64,000 nt of DNA from Bosea sp. F3-2 (GTDB taxonomy: Bacteria > Pseudomonadota > Alphaproteobacteria > Rhizobiales > Beijerinckiaceae). The notes below the pieces were generated by a model. That model was not told the origin of the DNA, made no database searches, and worked only from the letters and a program-made list of their open reading frames with translations. How positions within the stretch are numbered: position 1 is the first letter of the stretch; each line of letters starts with the position of its first letter. The DNA is taken from assembly GCF_008253865.1 (NCBI RefSeq), contig NZ_CP042331.1:3224001-3288000 (forward strand), in the 5' to 3' direction. The translations under genes and the position numbers were made by a program. Positions 33,465 through 42,546 of the stretch are shown here, piece by piece.

Positions 33465-36239
33465 GTGGCTGACTTAGGCAACCAGCAAAATGGCGAACGT
33501 CGCGCCTTCGGTCCCTTTTGCCTCTCTCCGACGGAGCGACTGCTGACGCGGGACGGCAAGCGAATTGAAATGGGCGGCCGGTCTTTTGACCTCCTCGTGG
33601 TCCTGACAGAGCAGCCCGGTCGGGTTCTGTCGAAGCGCGAGCTACTCAAGCGCGTCTGGTCGGATGTTGTGGTTGAGGATGGAAGCCTCCGGTTTCACAT
33701 GGCCGGCCTACGCAAGCTCCTCAACGATGGCGAGGATGGCGCCCGATACATCGCGACCCAGGTAGGCGTCGGCTACGCGTTTGTGGCGCCCGTAGAGAGG
33801 ATCGACCCTCTGGGGGCGCTCGTGTCGTGGTCGGTTCCTGTCGCAAATGAGGTTGCCTGCAAGCTTCCTGTCGGCACGACCAACCTTCCGCCGCGTCTGC
33901 CGCGCCTCATCGGACGAGAGCGCGATGTGCGGCTTCTCATGGAACGCGTAGCCGATACGCCCCTTTTTACGATCGTTGGATCAGCGGGCGTTGGCAAAAC
34001 GTCGCTTGCCGTGGAAATCGGGCATCAGCTGGTGCCCCAATTCGAGGGCCGGGTCGCCTTCGTCGATTTCAGCATGCTCGAGAATCCGACCGTCGTTCCA
34101 TCCATGATCGCCGGGGCGATGGGCATCGCGGTCCAGAGCGAGGACCCTCTCGCCGTTATTCTCGGCCATATTCGCGATCACCGTTTCTTACTCGTGCTCG
34201 ACAATTGTGAACACGTCATCGAGCCCGCCGCCAACATCGTCGAGCGGATTGTTGACGAAGCGCCTAACACCCGCGTGCTCGCCACATCGCGCGAACCTTT
34301 GCGAGTTCGCAGCGAAAATGTTCACCGTCTCGACGCCCTTGCTTACCCCGACAATCCGGCAGAGCTGAACCTCGAACAACTTTTGGAGTTCCCCGCGGTC
34401 CAGCTCTTCTGCGAGCGAGCCGCCGCCGCAGACAGTTCTTTGGAAATCGACGAAGAAGCCGCGCGCCTGATTGGCGGTATGTGCCATCGGCTTGACGGCA
34501 TGGCGCTGCCGATCGAGCTCGCCGCAGTCCGCGTCGCGACCCATGGCATCTTGGCGACCGCTCGCCAGCTTGGCGAACGATTCAGTCTAGGCTGGTCGGG
34601 CCGAAGGACAGCACGGCCGCGTCAACAGACACTCCAGGCCACACTGGACTGGAGCTATGATCTCCTGTCCGAAACGGAAAAGATCGTTCTGGAACGTCTC
34701 GCTATTTTTGTGGGGCCCTTCTCAATCGACGCCGCGCTCGATGTCGCCGCGGACCCTGAAATCGAAACCAACGACGTGGCGGTCGCGCTCGACGAGCTAA
34801 CGTCGAAATCGTTGATTTCGCCCAATAGATCGCGCGAATCCGGAACCTACCGGCTCCTCGAAATGACCCGTGCCTATGCGCGACAAAAGCTGCATGCGCG
34901 CGGACGGGAACAATATGTCGCCGCCGCGCGCCGGCACGCCAGCTATTTCCTCGGCGAGCTCGAAGCGATCGGCAGGCAAGACGAGGATTTGCTGCAGGAT
35001 CCCCAGCCGCTGCGGCTCCAGCTTGGCAATATCAGGAGCGCGCTGGATTGGTGTTTCAGTAGAACCGGAGATCTGAAGATCGGGGTTCGCCTGGCTGCAG
35101 CCAGTGCACCCGTTTTCCAAAACTTGTCTCACTTGCTCGAATGCCGCGCCTGGTCCGCCCGCGCGCTATCTGAATTAGCGGATTCGCAGCGCGGTACCGC
35201 AATCGAGCTGGAACTCCAGGGTGCTCTTGGCATCTCGCTCATGTTCACTCGCGGCAACAGCGCAGCGGCCGGCAACGCGCTCGCGCGCGGGCTTGAAGTC
35301 GCAACTGACCTGGAAGACCACTGGAACCAGCTGAGAATGCTGGGCGGCTTGCACATCTTTCACGAACGGATCGGCGAGTATTCAACCGCGATGTCGCATG
35401 CCCGGCGCGCCGTGGAGGTGGCCGAGGCTATCGGAGAGCCCGAGGCTATCGGCGTTGCCTATTCCCTATCAGGTATCTCCCATCATCTAGCTGGCGACCA
35501 AGTTAGGGCCCGCCTTGAGCTCGAGCTCGCACTGGAGAAGAGCCCGCCCTCGCATCGCAGCCGCACGATCCGATACGGCTTCGACCACCGGAACCGAAGC
35601 GGTATCGCGTTGGCGCGCGCATTATGGCTGACGGGACATCCGACGCGGGCCGGCGCGGTGGCACGACAGACTGTACGCGAGGCAGCGCAGCTCAACCATC
35701 CGGTGACCCATTGCATCGCCCTGATTTGGTCGTTCGATGTCTATCTCTGGATGGATGAGTTGGACGCCGCGCAGGCGGCGTTAGATGCTTTCACGGAGTG
35801 CGCTGAGGTCAACGCATTTGGTCCCTACATCGCGGCAGCCGGCGGATTTCGCGGGGAACTGGCGCTCCAGCAGGGGGCGCTCGGTGAAGCACTGGGCGCG
35901 ATCGAGGAAAGCTTGTCCCGTCTGCGCGCCATTCGCTATGAGCTGCTGACCACATCCTTTTCCCTCGCGCTGGCGCGCGGCCTGATGCAGGGCGCTCGTT
36001 ACTCTGAAGCGCGCGAATTGATCGAAGTGACGATCGCTCGATGTCATGGCAACGGCGAGCGGTTCGCATTGCCGGAGCTACTTCGTGTGAAAGCTGAGAT
36101 TGTTTGCCGCGCCGACGGCGACATTGCCGCCTGTGAGGCTCTTCTGAAGGAAGCCCTTATTCTTGCTCGAGAGCAGGGTTCGCGCGCGTGGGAGAGTCGG
36201 ATCGCCGTAGATCTCGACGGTCTGGTTGCGGAAAATTGA
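33465..36239 (+). CDS. Winged-helix / STAND-type ATPase transcriptional regulator with TPR-like repeats
   Basis: A 924-residue cytosolic regulator starting at GTG 33465 (AACGAGGGGATC before it). Residues about 12-105 are an OmpR-type winged helix (FGPFCLSPTERLLTRDGK, RVLSKRELLKRVW, YIATQVGVGYAFV). An NB-ARC/STAND ATPase follows: P-loop GSAGVGKTS at about 172-180, Walker B LLVLDNCEH near 245, and the sensor segment RVLATSREPLRV. The C-terminal 400 residues are helical repeats of TPR type that probably bind a signal. Such proteins are ATP-driven transcription switches. The target is unknown: it is flanked by the redoxin upstream and an aldehyde dehydrogenase downstream, and could control either. 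Confidence 0.9.
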   Translation: MADLGNQQNGERRAFGPFCLSPTERLLTRDGKRIEMGGRSFDLLVVLTEQPGRVLSKRELLKRVWSDVVVEDGSLRFHMAGLRKLLNDGEDGARYIATQVGVGYAFVAPVERIDPLGALVSWSVPVANEVACKLPVGTTNLPPRLPRLIGRERDVRLLMERVADTPLFTIVGSAGVGKTSLAVEIGHQLVPQFEGRVAFVDFSMLENPTVVPSMIAGAMGIAVQSEDPLAVILGHIRDHRFLLVLDNCEHVIEPAANIVERIVDEAPNTRVLATSREPLRVRSENVHRLDALAYPDNPAELNLEQLLEFPAVQLFCERAAAADSSLEIDEEAARLIGGMCHRLDGMALPIELAAVRVATHGILATARQLGERFSLGWSGRRTARPRQQTLQATLDWSYDLLSETEKIVLERLAIFVGPFSIDAALDVAADPEIETNDVAVALDELTSKSLISPNRSRESGTYRLLEMTRAYARQKLHARGREQYVAAARRHASYFLGELEAIGRQDEDLLQDPQPLRLQLGNIRSALDWCFSRTGDLKIGVRLAAASAPVFQNLSHLLECRAWSARALSELADSQRGTAIELELQGALGISLMFTRGNSAAAGNALARGLEVATDLEDHWNQLRMLGGLHIFHERIGEYSTAMSHARRAVEVAEAIGEPEAIGVAYSLSGISHHLAGDQVRARLELELALEKSPPSHRSRTIRYGFDHRNRSGIALARALWLTGHPTRAGAVARQTVREAAQLNHPVTHCIALIWSFDVYLWMDELDAAQAALDAFTECAEVNAFGPYIAAAGGFRGELALQQGALGEALGAIEESLSRLRAIRYELLTTSFSLALARGLMQGARYSEARELIEVTIARCHGNGERFALPELLRVKAEIVCRADGDIAACEALLKEALILAREQGSRAWESRIAVDLDGLVAEN

Positions 36240-36480
36240 TCCTGCGCCGAGTTGCAGTACTTTGTCGGCGCATGCGCCGACACGCCTCCCTGTTGAGCCT
36301 GGCACTCCCTTTCACGCCTGACAGGCTCTAGCAGGCGCTAACGAGCAATTTCGCTAGGACACGCGCAGGCTCGGGTTTGAGACGGCTGTGGCGAGACAAA
36401 CCGAAGGGTTCAGTCTGCCCCGTCTCTGTGGGCTGGTTCGGCTGCTCGGTGCGCCTGGCAACCGAGACGAGGAGACCCAA

Positions 36481-37905
36481 ATGCGCAAGTACGATCAGAC
36501 TTACATCAGCGGAGCTTTCCGAAGCACCGTGGGCCGCGAGGAAATGCCTCTCTTTGACCCGACGACCGAGGAACAGTCCGGTATTCTGGTCCTGGCCAAT
36601 GCTGAGGATGCTCGACTTGCCGTCGAAAGCGCGAGCCGTGCATTGCCGGGGTGGTCGGCATCGAGCCGAACAGAGCGCATCGACCTGCTCAACTCTATGG
36701 CCGATGCGGTGGAGGCGCGCGCGGACGAGCTGACCGAGGCGACCATCGTCGAATATGGGGGGCCGATTGCGCAGGCCAGGTGGCGTGCCGGTCTCGCCGC
36801 CACCAACTTTCGCATCGCGGCGAATCTGCTGAAGGACTTCCCCTTCATCCGTCGCACCAACGGAGCCGAAGTGCTCGCCCAGGCGGCCGGAGTGGCCCTG
36901 CACATCGTCCCCTGGAACAGTGTGTACAACTCGATCAGCGTCAAGATGGCCGGCGCGCTGGCCGCGGGTTGCCCAGTCGTGGTCAAACCCAGCGAGTTCA
37001 GCCCGTGGCAGGTCGACCTTTTCGCGCAATGCCTGCATGCAGCCGGTGTGCCGGCGGGCGTGGTCAATATCGTAGTGGGGTTGGGCAGCGAGGTCGGCAC
37101 GGCACTAACCGCAAGTCCCGACGTGCGTAAAATCTCGTTCACGGGCTCGACCGCGGTCGGCAAGACGATCCTGCAAGGAAGCGCGAAATGGATGCAGCGG
37201 GTCACCCTAGAATTGGGAGGCAAGGCTCCCACGATTGTCATGGACGACGCCGACTTAGCTGAGGCGGCGCGCCAGGCACTCGCCATCGGCTTCGCCAACA
37301 ACGGCCAAGCCTGCATCGCAGGCACTCGCATTCTCGTGCGGCGTGACCACCTGGATGAATTCTGTAGGGCTATCCCCGATGCCGCGCGAACGGTCGTGCA
37401 AGGAGATCCCCGCGACCCTCGGACGACCCTCGGCCCCCTTGTCAATCGTCGACAGTTCGAACGCGTGCTGCGGTACATTTCGCTGGGCATCGTCGAGGGG
37501 GCTCGCCCCGTGATCGGCGGTGAGGGGCGACCGCCGGAGTTCGACCGAGGATACTTCGCGCGTCCGACCGTTTTCGCCGACGTTACCAACGACATGACGA
37601 TCGCACGTGAGGAAGTTTTCGGCCCGGTGCTGTGCATCATCGCCTATGATGACGATGAAGACGCGATCCGCATTGCCAACGATACACCCTATGGCCTGCA
37701 CGCCTACATCCTCGGCAACGATATCGCTCGCGCGCGCGCCATTGCCGGGCGGCTCGACGCCGGGCGCGTCGCTATCAACGGGATGGCACACGAACCGATG
37801 GCTCCTTTCGGCGGCTTCAAGCAGTCGGGGATTGGTCGGGAGTACGGCATATACGGGATCGAGGATCACCTTGAATTCAAAGCCGTCACAGGCGGCACCG
37901 TGTGA
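36481..37905 (+). CDS. Aldehyde dehydrogenase family protein
   Basis: A 474-residue NAD(P)-dependent aldehyde dehydrogenase. Catalytic Cys278 in NNGQACIAGTR and general-base Glu244 in LELGGKAPTIV are present, along with the cofactor motif FTGSTAVGKTI and the substrate-channel WNSVYN. The C-terminal segment PFGGFKQSGIGREYG is typical. ATG 36481 follows GAGGAGACCCAA. The specific aldehyde cannot be named. A single gene behind the STAND regulator, and possibly its target. No terminator is evident downstream. Confidence 0.93.
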   Translation: MRKYDQTYISGAFRSTVGREEMPLFDPTTEEQSGILVLANAEDARLAVESASRALPGWSASSRTERIDLLNSMADAVEARADELTEATIVEYGGPIAQARWRAGLAATNFRIAANLLKDFPFIRRTNGAEVLAQAAGVALHIVPWNSVYNSISVKMAGALAAGCPVVVKPSEFSPWQVDLFAQCLHAAGVPAGVVNIVVGLGSEVGTALTASPDVRKISFTGSTAVGKTILQGSAKWMQRVTLELGGKAPTIVMDDADLAEAARQALAIGFANNGQACIAGTRILVRRDHLDEFCRAIPDAARTVVQGDPRDPRTTLGPLVNRRQFERVLRYISLGIVEGARPVIGGEGRPPEFDRGYFARPTVFADVTNDMTIAREEVFGPVLCIIAYDDDEDAIRIANDTPYGLHAYILGNDIARARAIAGRLDAGRVAINGMAHEPMAPFGGFKQSGIGREYGIYGIEDHLEFKAVTGGTV

Positions 37906-38582
37906 GCGTCGTCTGTAGGTTGGTTTCGGTCATGCGGCTTCCACGCTCGCAGAGTCCGCTCCCGGGCGCCAACCCAAGACTGCTCCTGGCACGGATCGGC
38001 AGCGACTGAGGTGGGATCGGAGGCTGTGGCATGAGCTAACTCGAAACTAACGAACCGATCCCGGCCGGATCGTCCCACGCGGACGACGGGATGGATGAAG
38101 CCGCAAACTTCTGCTGCGCTGCGAGCGCGTCCAAAAGCGAGGCTCGCCAGACCCTGATCCCATGCATGCGTGCAACGGCTCCGCTTGGAAGGAGCCATCA
38201 GACTGCGAAGAGAAGCGTGACCCGCGTGAACGATAAGGCCAGTGCAGATCAAACCTGAGCTTGACACTCATGCCCGATTAGAGAAGCGGAAGTTGGCTGG
38301 CTACCCGGAATCGGACATTCCGACCGGGCCGACGAAGGTCGGCTCGCGACCGAGGTCGTGTGAAAACGCGATTGCGTCAGTGCCGATGACGGCCGCCTTT
38401 GCGCATGCAGCGATGACGCGCGCCGGCAGTCAGTGGAGATCAGGCGGCGATGGCTTTCGTAGGAGTTTCTGAACTCGATCGCCCCCCGGAAAGCCGGCAG
38501 CAACACTTGCGCAAATTTACCTTGATCATCAAGATAAATTGCGGCAAAGGCGCCGCCTCATCATCAACGGGGAGCGTGACCT
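37906..38582. other. Intergenic region without recognised gene
   Basis: About 680 bases of mixed composition. Open frames on both strands are short and resemble no known family. Nothing assigned; insertion-sequence decay is possible, but no transposase motif is visible. Confidence 0.5.
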
Positions 38583-39026
38583 TTGGAAATCCTGCTGGGA
38601 ATGACGGCGCTGTCGGCAGCGCTCGGCGTCGGCGGCGGCATCTACGAGATGACCGTCATCAATCCTGTGTGGCCGCAGCGGCCGGACATCGTGCATCCTG
38701 CGTCGGGCGGGATCTCGCGCAAGCGCTTCTGGATTGCGATCCACGTCCAATTCGAACTGCTGCTGATCGCGTCGCTGATCGTCGCATGGTCGACGCCAGC
38801 GGTCCGGACCTGGCTCCTCGTGGCGTTCGCGAGCCACGCCGCGATGCGCATCTGGTCGGCCTTCGACTTCATTCCCAAGGCCCTCGCCTTCGAGCGGTCC
38901 GAACTCGGAACCGTCTCGCTCGCCGAGTCGAAATCGTGGGTGTCGCGCAGCCGCCTGCGGATGCCGCTGGACCTGATCACGGTCGCCGGCGTCGCCATGG
39001 CGTTCGCCGCATCGATCGCGCGGTAA
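38583..39026 (+). CDS. Small four-helix membrane protein of unknown function
   Basis: A 147-residue protein with four hydrophobic segments: residues about 1-25, 50-70, 75-97 and 125-147. Between the first two is a polar loop with NPVWPQRPDIV. The start is a TTG at 38583, preceded by GGGGAGCGTGACC; the first ATG would remove part of helix 1. The pattern resembles DUF1772-type small membrane proteins, but the match is not secure. It is followed after 8 bases by a MarR regulator, so the two form an operon and the regulator may control it. Confidence 0.7.
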   Translation: MEILLGMTALSAALGVGGGIYEMTVINPVWPQRPDIVHPASGGISRKRFWIAIHVQFELLLIASLIVAWSTPAVRTWLLVAFASHAAMRIWSAFDFIPKALAFERSELGTVSLAESKSWVSRSRLRMPLDLITVAGVAMAFAASIAR

Positions 39027-39034
39027 CAGATCCT

Positions 39035-39568
39035 ATGTCGAACGTCGAAAAGGGAACGCTGGTCCACAACGTGGGTCTCGCCGTGCGCCAACTCGGCGCG
39101 CAGAGCGTGCTGGCCAGCGCGGTCATGGCGAAGCACTTCCAGCTCCACCCGACCGATCTGGAGGTACTGGACCTCATCTTCGTTCGCAAGTCGGTCTCGG
39201 CCGGCGACATCATCAAGGCAACGGGACTGACCTCGGGATCGATCACCGCGTTGCTTGACCGCCTCGAGAAGCGTCAGCTCATCGTTCGAGAGCGCGACCC
39301 GAACGATGGGCGTCGCACCTGCGTCTGCCTCAATCGGACGGTCTCGGCGCCGATCGAAGCGGCCTATTTGCCCCGGCAACGCGCGATGTCTGCGCTATGG
39401 TCGACTTACGATGATGCGGCCCTTGAGATTGTCATCGACTTCCTCACGCGCAGCACCGCGCTTCTGGTCGAATGCACGCAGCAGGTCGGACAGGACGTCG
39501 CCGGGCCCGCGCCGGGAAGCGGTTCGGAGGCAAAGCCGCGCAGGCGACGTGCGGCAACGCGGGATTGA
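39035..39568 (+). CDS. MarR-family transcriptional regulator
   Basis: A 177-residue regulator. The winged helix is clear: LHPTDLEVLDLIFVRKSVSA, GLTSGSITALLDRLEKRQLI and the wing VRERDPNDGRRTCVCL. The C-terminal helices provide dimerisation, ending with a basic tail (EAKPRRRRAATRD). ATG 39035 is the first start after the preceding gene's stop and begins the family's N-terminal helix. Co-transcribed with the four-helix membrane protein; probably autoregulated. Confidence 0.92.
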   Translation: MSNVEKGTLVHNVGLAVRQLGAQSVLASAVMAKHFQLHPTDLEVLDLIFVRKSVSAGDIIKATGLTSGSITALLDRLEKRQLIVRERDPNDGRRTCVCLNRTVSAPIEAAYLPRQRAMSALWSTYDDAALEIVIDFLTRSTALLVECTQQVGQDVAGPAPGSGSEAKPRRRRAATRD

Positions 39569-39957
39569 GGTGAAAGCCTTCCCCTGACGGCGAATCCAAG
39601 GTCTCGCCGTACCCCTTCTGCGGGGCCAACCTTCAGAGGTGCATCTGCTGGCGAACGACAACCGACAGGTGCCATTGAAAATTCAGCCAAGGTGATCCAG
39701 CGCCCCTTGGACAACGGCACGTCGACCTGCCGCAGCTTCGCGGCTACCTCTCCGGGGAGGCAGGCCAGTCGACAGAGTGCGCAATTGCCGTACCCGATCC
39801 GTTCTGGCGCTGTTGACGCTGCCCCTCGAAGATGAGCCCGAGCCCGAACGCTTCAGGCGCGATCCCGCCCACTTGATCTCGGGACTGAACACATCCTGAC
39901 ACCAGCCTCTCAAACCATTTTGGAGCCGGCATCACGACATCAACGGGGCATAAGCCA
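39569..39957. other. Intergenic region without recognised gene
   Basis: About 390 bases between the converging MarR and MerR genes. A minus-strand frame at 39744-39935 has no family match. Nothing else is seen. Confidence 0.5.
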
Positions 39958-40350
39958 TTAAGCAGCCTCAGATCTCTCCTTTGCTTCTACAAGCTCATCG
40001 ATCTTGCGCTGGATCTGCACGATGATTTCATCAATTTCAGCACGTTGCTGGCGCGCAAAAGCGAGTTGCTGCTTGAATTTGGCAAGGTCGAATTTGCTGC
40101 CCTTTATCTCGGCGATCGTAAAGCCCAGCTTCCGCAGGATAACAATCTCTTTGAGGCGCTCACGGTCGGCTTTGCTGTAGGTTCGGTTTTTCCCCAGCCG
40201 TGCGGGTCGCAGCAAGCCTCGCTGTTCATAGAAGCGAGCAGTACGTAGCGTGATGCCCAACTCCTCCGTGATTTCTGAAATGGTAAAGAACACTTTATCG
40301 CCCATCGCAGAACTTTCCACGGCAAGACCCGTGCCAAACACAGGACTCAT
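39958..40350 (-). CDS. MerR-family transcriptional regulator
   Basis: A 130-residue (or 115 from ATG 40305) regulator. N-terminal HTH FTISEITEELGITLRTARFY with EQRGLLRP, then wing RTYSKADRERLKEIVILRKL and a coiled-coil dimer helix (QQRAEIDEIIVQIQRKIDEL). The effector region is very short and has no cysteines, so a metal sensor role is unlikely; it resembles small alphaproteobacterial MerR proteins of unknown ligand. It is the boundary gene of the polysaccharide locus, 54 bases from the GH16 stop and on the same strand. Confidence 0.9.
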   Translation of the reverse strand: MSPVFGTGLAVESSAMGDKVFFTISEITEELGITLRTARFYEQRGLLRPARLGKNRTYSKADRERLKEIVILRKLGFTIAEIKGSKFDLAKFKQQLAFARQQRAEIDEIIVQIQRKIDELVEAKERSEAA

Positions 40351-40403
40351 CGACCAACCTTACAGGCCTTGTCGGAAGGCGTCCGGTAGTCCAGGCGATG
40401 CAG

Positions 40404-41336
40404 CTATCTGCCGTAGACGCGGACATAGTCGACCCTCAGCCGAACCTCTCTGTCCTCCGGTCTGAGCGGTTGCGGAAACGGGACGTCGGATCGCAATGCG
40501 AGCGTGATCAGAAGCCAGAAGGCATCTCCTTGCGCATCGAGTTCACCCGCGCGCCCGATGCGCCAGTCAAGCACGCGGCCGGTCTTCGGATCGCGGATCG
40601 GCTTGCGCTCGAAATAGAGTACGCAGCGATCGCCATCGATCAGCCCGCCAAAGCGGAAATAGCCGCTGGTCAGATCGACATCCGTGGGGACGCCGACCCC
40701 CTCGTGTCGCTCGCCCGGCTGGCCCCACTCGTGCAGATAGGCGCCGTAGAGGCTGCGCTCCCAACCCTTGTGCTCGACGATGTCGATCTCGACGCTGGTC
40801 TGAGGGAAGAGGATGCTGCGGCTGTTCATCAGCCAGAAGGCAGGGAAACTCAGCGGATGAGCCGGAAACCGCATCCGAGCCTCAAAGTAACCGTTGCGCC
40901 AACCTCTCAGGATCGTTCCGTCCCGGCGCGCCGTCTGGAGATTGCCGGATATCCACTGAAATTCCGGCAGCGCGTTGCCGTAATAGGCCGGCACATTCAT
41001 CGGTCGCCCGAGATACCGAGCAGAAATCTGCAGGGCGTGCCCTCCGGACGCCAGCGGATCAGCGACGATCGCATAGGGATCAAATCCCTCCTCGCCGCCG
41101 CGCCGGCTGAAGGCCGAGCGACCGTAGAAGCCGGGCTCATGGGTGGTCGCCTTCGGGCCGGCCTGCCATATGGTCGGATCGAGGCTGGCGAAGGATTCAT
41201 CGAAGACGAGCGTGCGGCCGACCGTCGGGTCCGGTGCATCCTGCTGTGCGTCAACCAACGTGGACCTCGCGCCTGTCGCTGTCGCGAGAGCCGCGGCTCC
41301 GCGCAGAAGCGTCCGGCGGGATGGCATGATGGGCAT
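40404..41336 (-). CDS. Exported glycoside hydrolase family 16 enzyme
   Basis: A 310-residue GH16 protein with a Tat-like signal (MPSRRTLLRGAAALA). The active-site motif VEIDIVEH gives nucleophile Glu183, Asp185 and acid/base Glu188. WRNGYFEARMRFP and the C-terminal VRLRVDYVRVYGR strand fit the jelly-roll fold. GH16 members cleave beta-1,3 or beta-1,4 glucans and galactans. Beside a polysaccharide cluster it most likely trims or depolymerises the product, as ExoK and ExsH do for succinoglycan. ATG 41336 is chosen because the signal begins there; 41327 is also possible. Confidence 0.87.
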   Translation of the reverse strand: MPIMPSRRTLLRGAAALATATGARSTLVDAQQDAPDPTVGRTLVFDESFASLDPTIWQAGPKATTHEPGFYGRSAFSRRGGEEGFDPYAIVADPLASGGHALQISARYLGRPMNVPAYYGNALPEFQWISGNLQTARRDGTILRGWRNGYFEARMRFPAHPLSFPAFWLMNSRSILFPQTSVEIDIVEHKGWERSLYGAYLHEWGQPGERHEGVGVPTDVDLTSGYFRFGGLIDGDRCVLYFERKPIRDPKTGRVLDWRIGRAGELDAQGDAFWLLITLALRSDVPFPQPLRPEDREVRLRVDYVRVYGR

Positions 41337-41386
41337 CGCTCTTCTCCGTATGAGGGGAAGGAGTGTCTGCGGCGGCTCCAACGTAT

Positions 41387-42481
41387 TCAACTCGTGCGGG
41401 GCAGCGCCGACCTGGCCTTGCGGCCGAATTGTGAGAGCGCCTCGTCGTAGACATCGAGCGTCTCGCGAGCGACGCGGGCGATCCTGAGACGATCGATCCG
41501 GTGTTGGCTTCGGTCTCGCCAATGGTTAATCGCATCCGGAGCCGCGATCAGTCCGGACAGGGCGGCGGCAAGCGCATCGGGGTCGCGGGCCGGCACCAGC
41601 ACGCCAGCCTCCCCGCCCTCGAGTAATTCGGGAATGCCGTCGACATGCGTCGCCACGACGGCGCAACCCGCCTCCCGAGCCTCCGACAGGACAAGTGGCG
41701 CGGGGTCGGCATGGGAGGGCAGCACAAAAATGTCGGCGCCGAGCATCCAGGGAAAGGGATCGGATTTGCTGCCTTCAAAGCGCACAGCCTCACGGCAGGA
41801 AAGTCCGGCGACCAAGTCGCGGTAACCCTCCGCAAAGGGCCCGTCGCCGACGATATGCAGGCGTGCTTGCGGATGTCGATGATGGACCAGCTCGAACGCA
41901 GCAAAGAGATCGGCCAATCCCTTGCGCGGGTGAAGCCCCCCGACGAAGAGGAGACTCGGCGAGGCCAGTGCGATCGGCGTCGTTTCGCGACTCGCCAGAC
42001 GGGCCGAGCCGATTGTGCCATTCAGGATGACGCGCAGTTTCGCCGCCGGAATGCCGCGCCGTCGCATAGAAGAGCCGACCGCTGCGCTGACCGCGATAAC
42101 GCGCGTGCCAAGCCCCATGAGAATCGCGCTCTTCTCGAACTCGTTGTGAACGGTCGCGACCAGCGGGATGCCCACCAGCTTGCAGACGGGCCAGGCCAGC
42201 ACAGCGCTCGTCATCATATGGGCATGGACGATGTCGGCGCTGAAGGCTCCGACCAGCCGCCGCAGCGCCCAGGCTGACCTCAGCAGCGTCGCCGCTTTGC
42301 GCCGATGGTCGATCGTGAAAATCTCGACACCGTTGCGGGAGAGCAGCGCATCGAAATCACCTCCGCCGCTGGCAACCGCGACGGCATGGCCGAGCTTGCT
42401 TTGCTCGCAGGCAAGGTCGACGGCAGCGTGGACATGGCCATTCGATTGGGTCGTATGATTTAGCAGGTGGAGGATACGCAT
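41387..42481 (-). CDS. Glycosyltransferase family 4
   Basis: About 364 residues from ATG 42481. GT-B fold: N-terminal acceptor domain opening MRILHLLNHTTQSNGHVHAA, then HAHMMTSAVLAWP; C-terminal donor domain LLFVGGLHPRKGLADLF, LHIVGDGPFAEGY, and the E-x7-E region LSEAREAGCAVVATHVDGIP. Retaining transferase acting in the cytosol or at the inner membrane, adding a sugar to the lipid-linked chain. The donor is unknown; GDP-mannose is available through ManC in the locus. It lies 50 bases upstream of the GH16 gene on the same strand. Confidence 0.9.
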   Translation of the reverse strand: MRILHLLNHTTQSNGHVHAAVDLACEQSKLGHAVAVASGGGDFDALLSRNGVEIFTIDHRRKAATLLRSAWALRRLVGAFSADIVHAHMMTSAVLAWPVCKLVGIPLVATVHNEFEKSAILMGLGTRVIAVSAAVGSSMRRRGIPAAKLRVILNGTIGSARLASRETTPIALASPSLLFVGGLHPRKGLADLFAAFELVHHRHPQARLHIVGDGPFAEGYRDLVAGLSCREAVRFEGSKSDPFPWMLGADIFVLPSHADPAPLVLSEAREAGCAVVATHVDGIPELLEGGEAGVLVPARDPDALAAALSGLIAAPDAINHWRDRSQHRIDRLRIARVARETLDVYDEALSQFGRKARSALPRTS

Positions 42482-42546
42482 GGGCCCATCACGATGCTCG
42501 CACCCCAACTCGCTGGCGCTCGCGGCCGGGTGCAAAGGCCTAGCAT

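Noticed and set aside
33465..36239. STAND ATPase considered as an antiphage (Avs-like) defence protein
   Set aside because: The N-terminus is an OmpR-type DNA-binding domain and no effector nuclease or membrane domain is present; a transcription regulator is the simpler reading.
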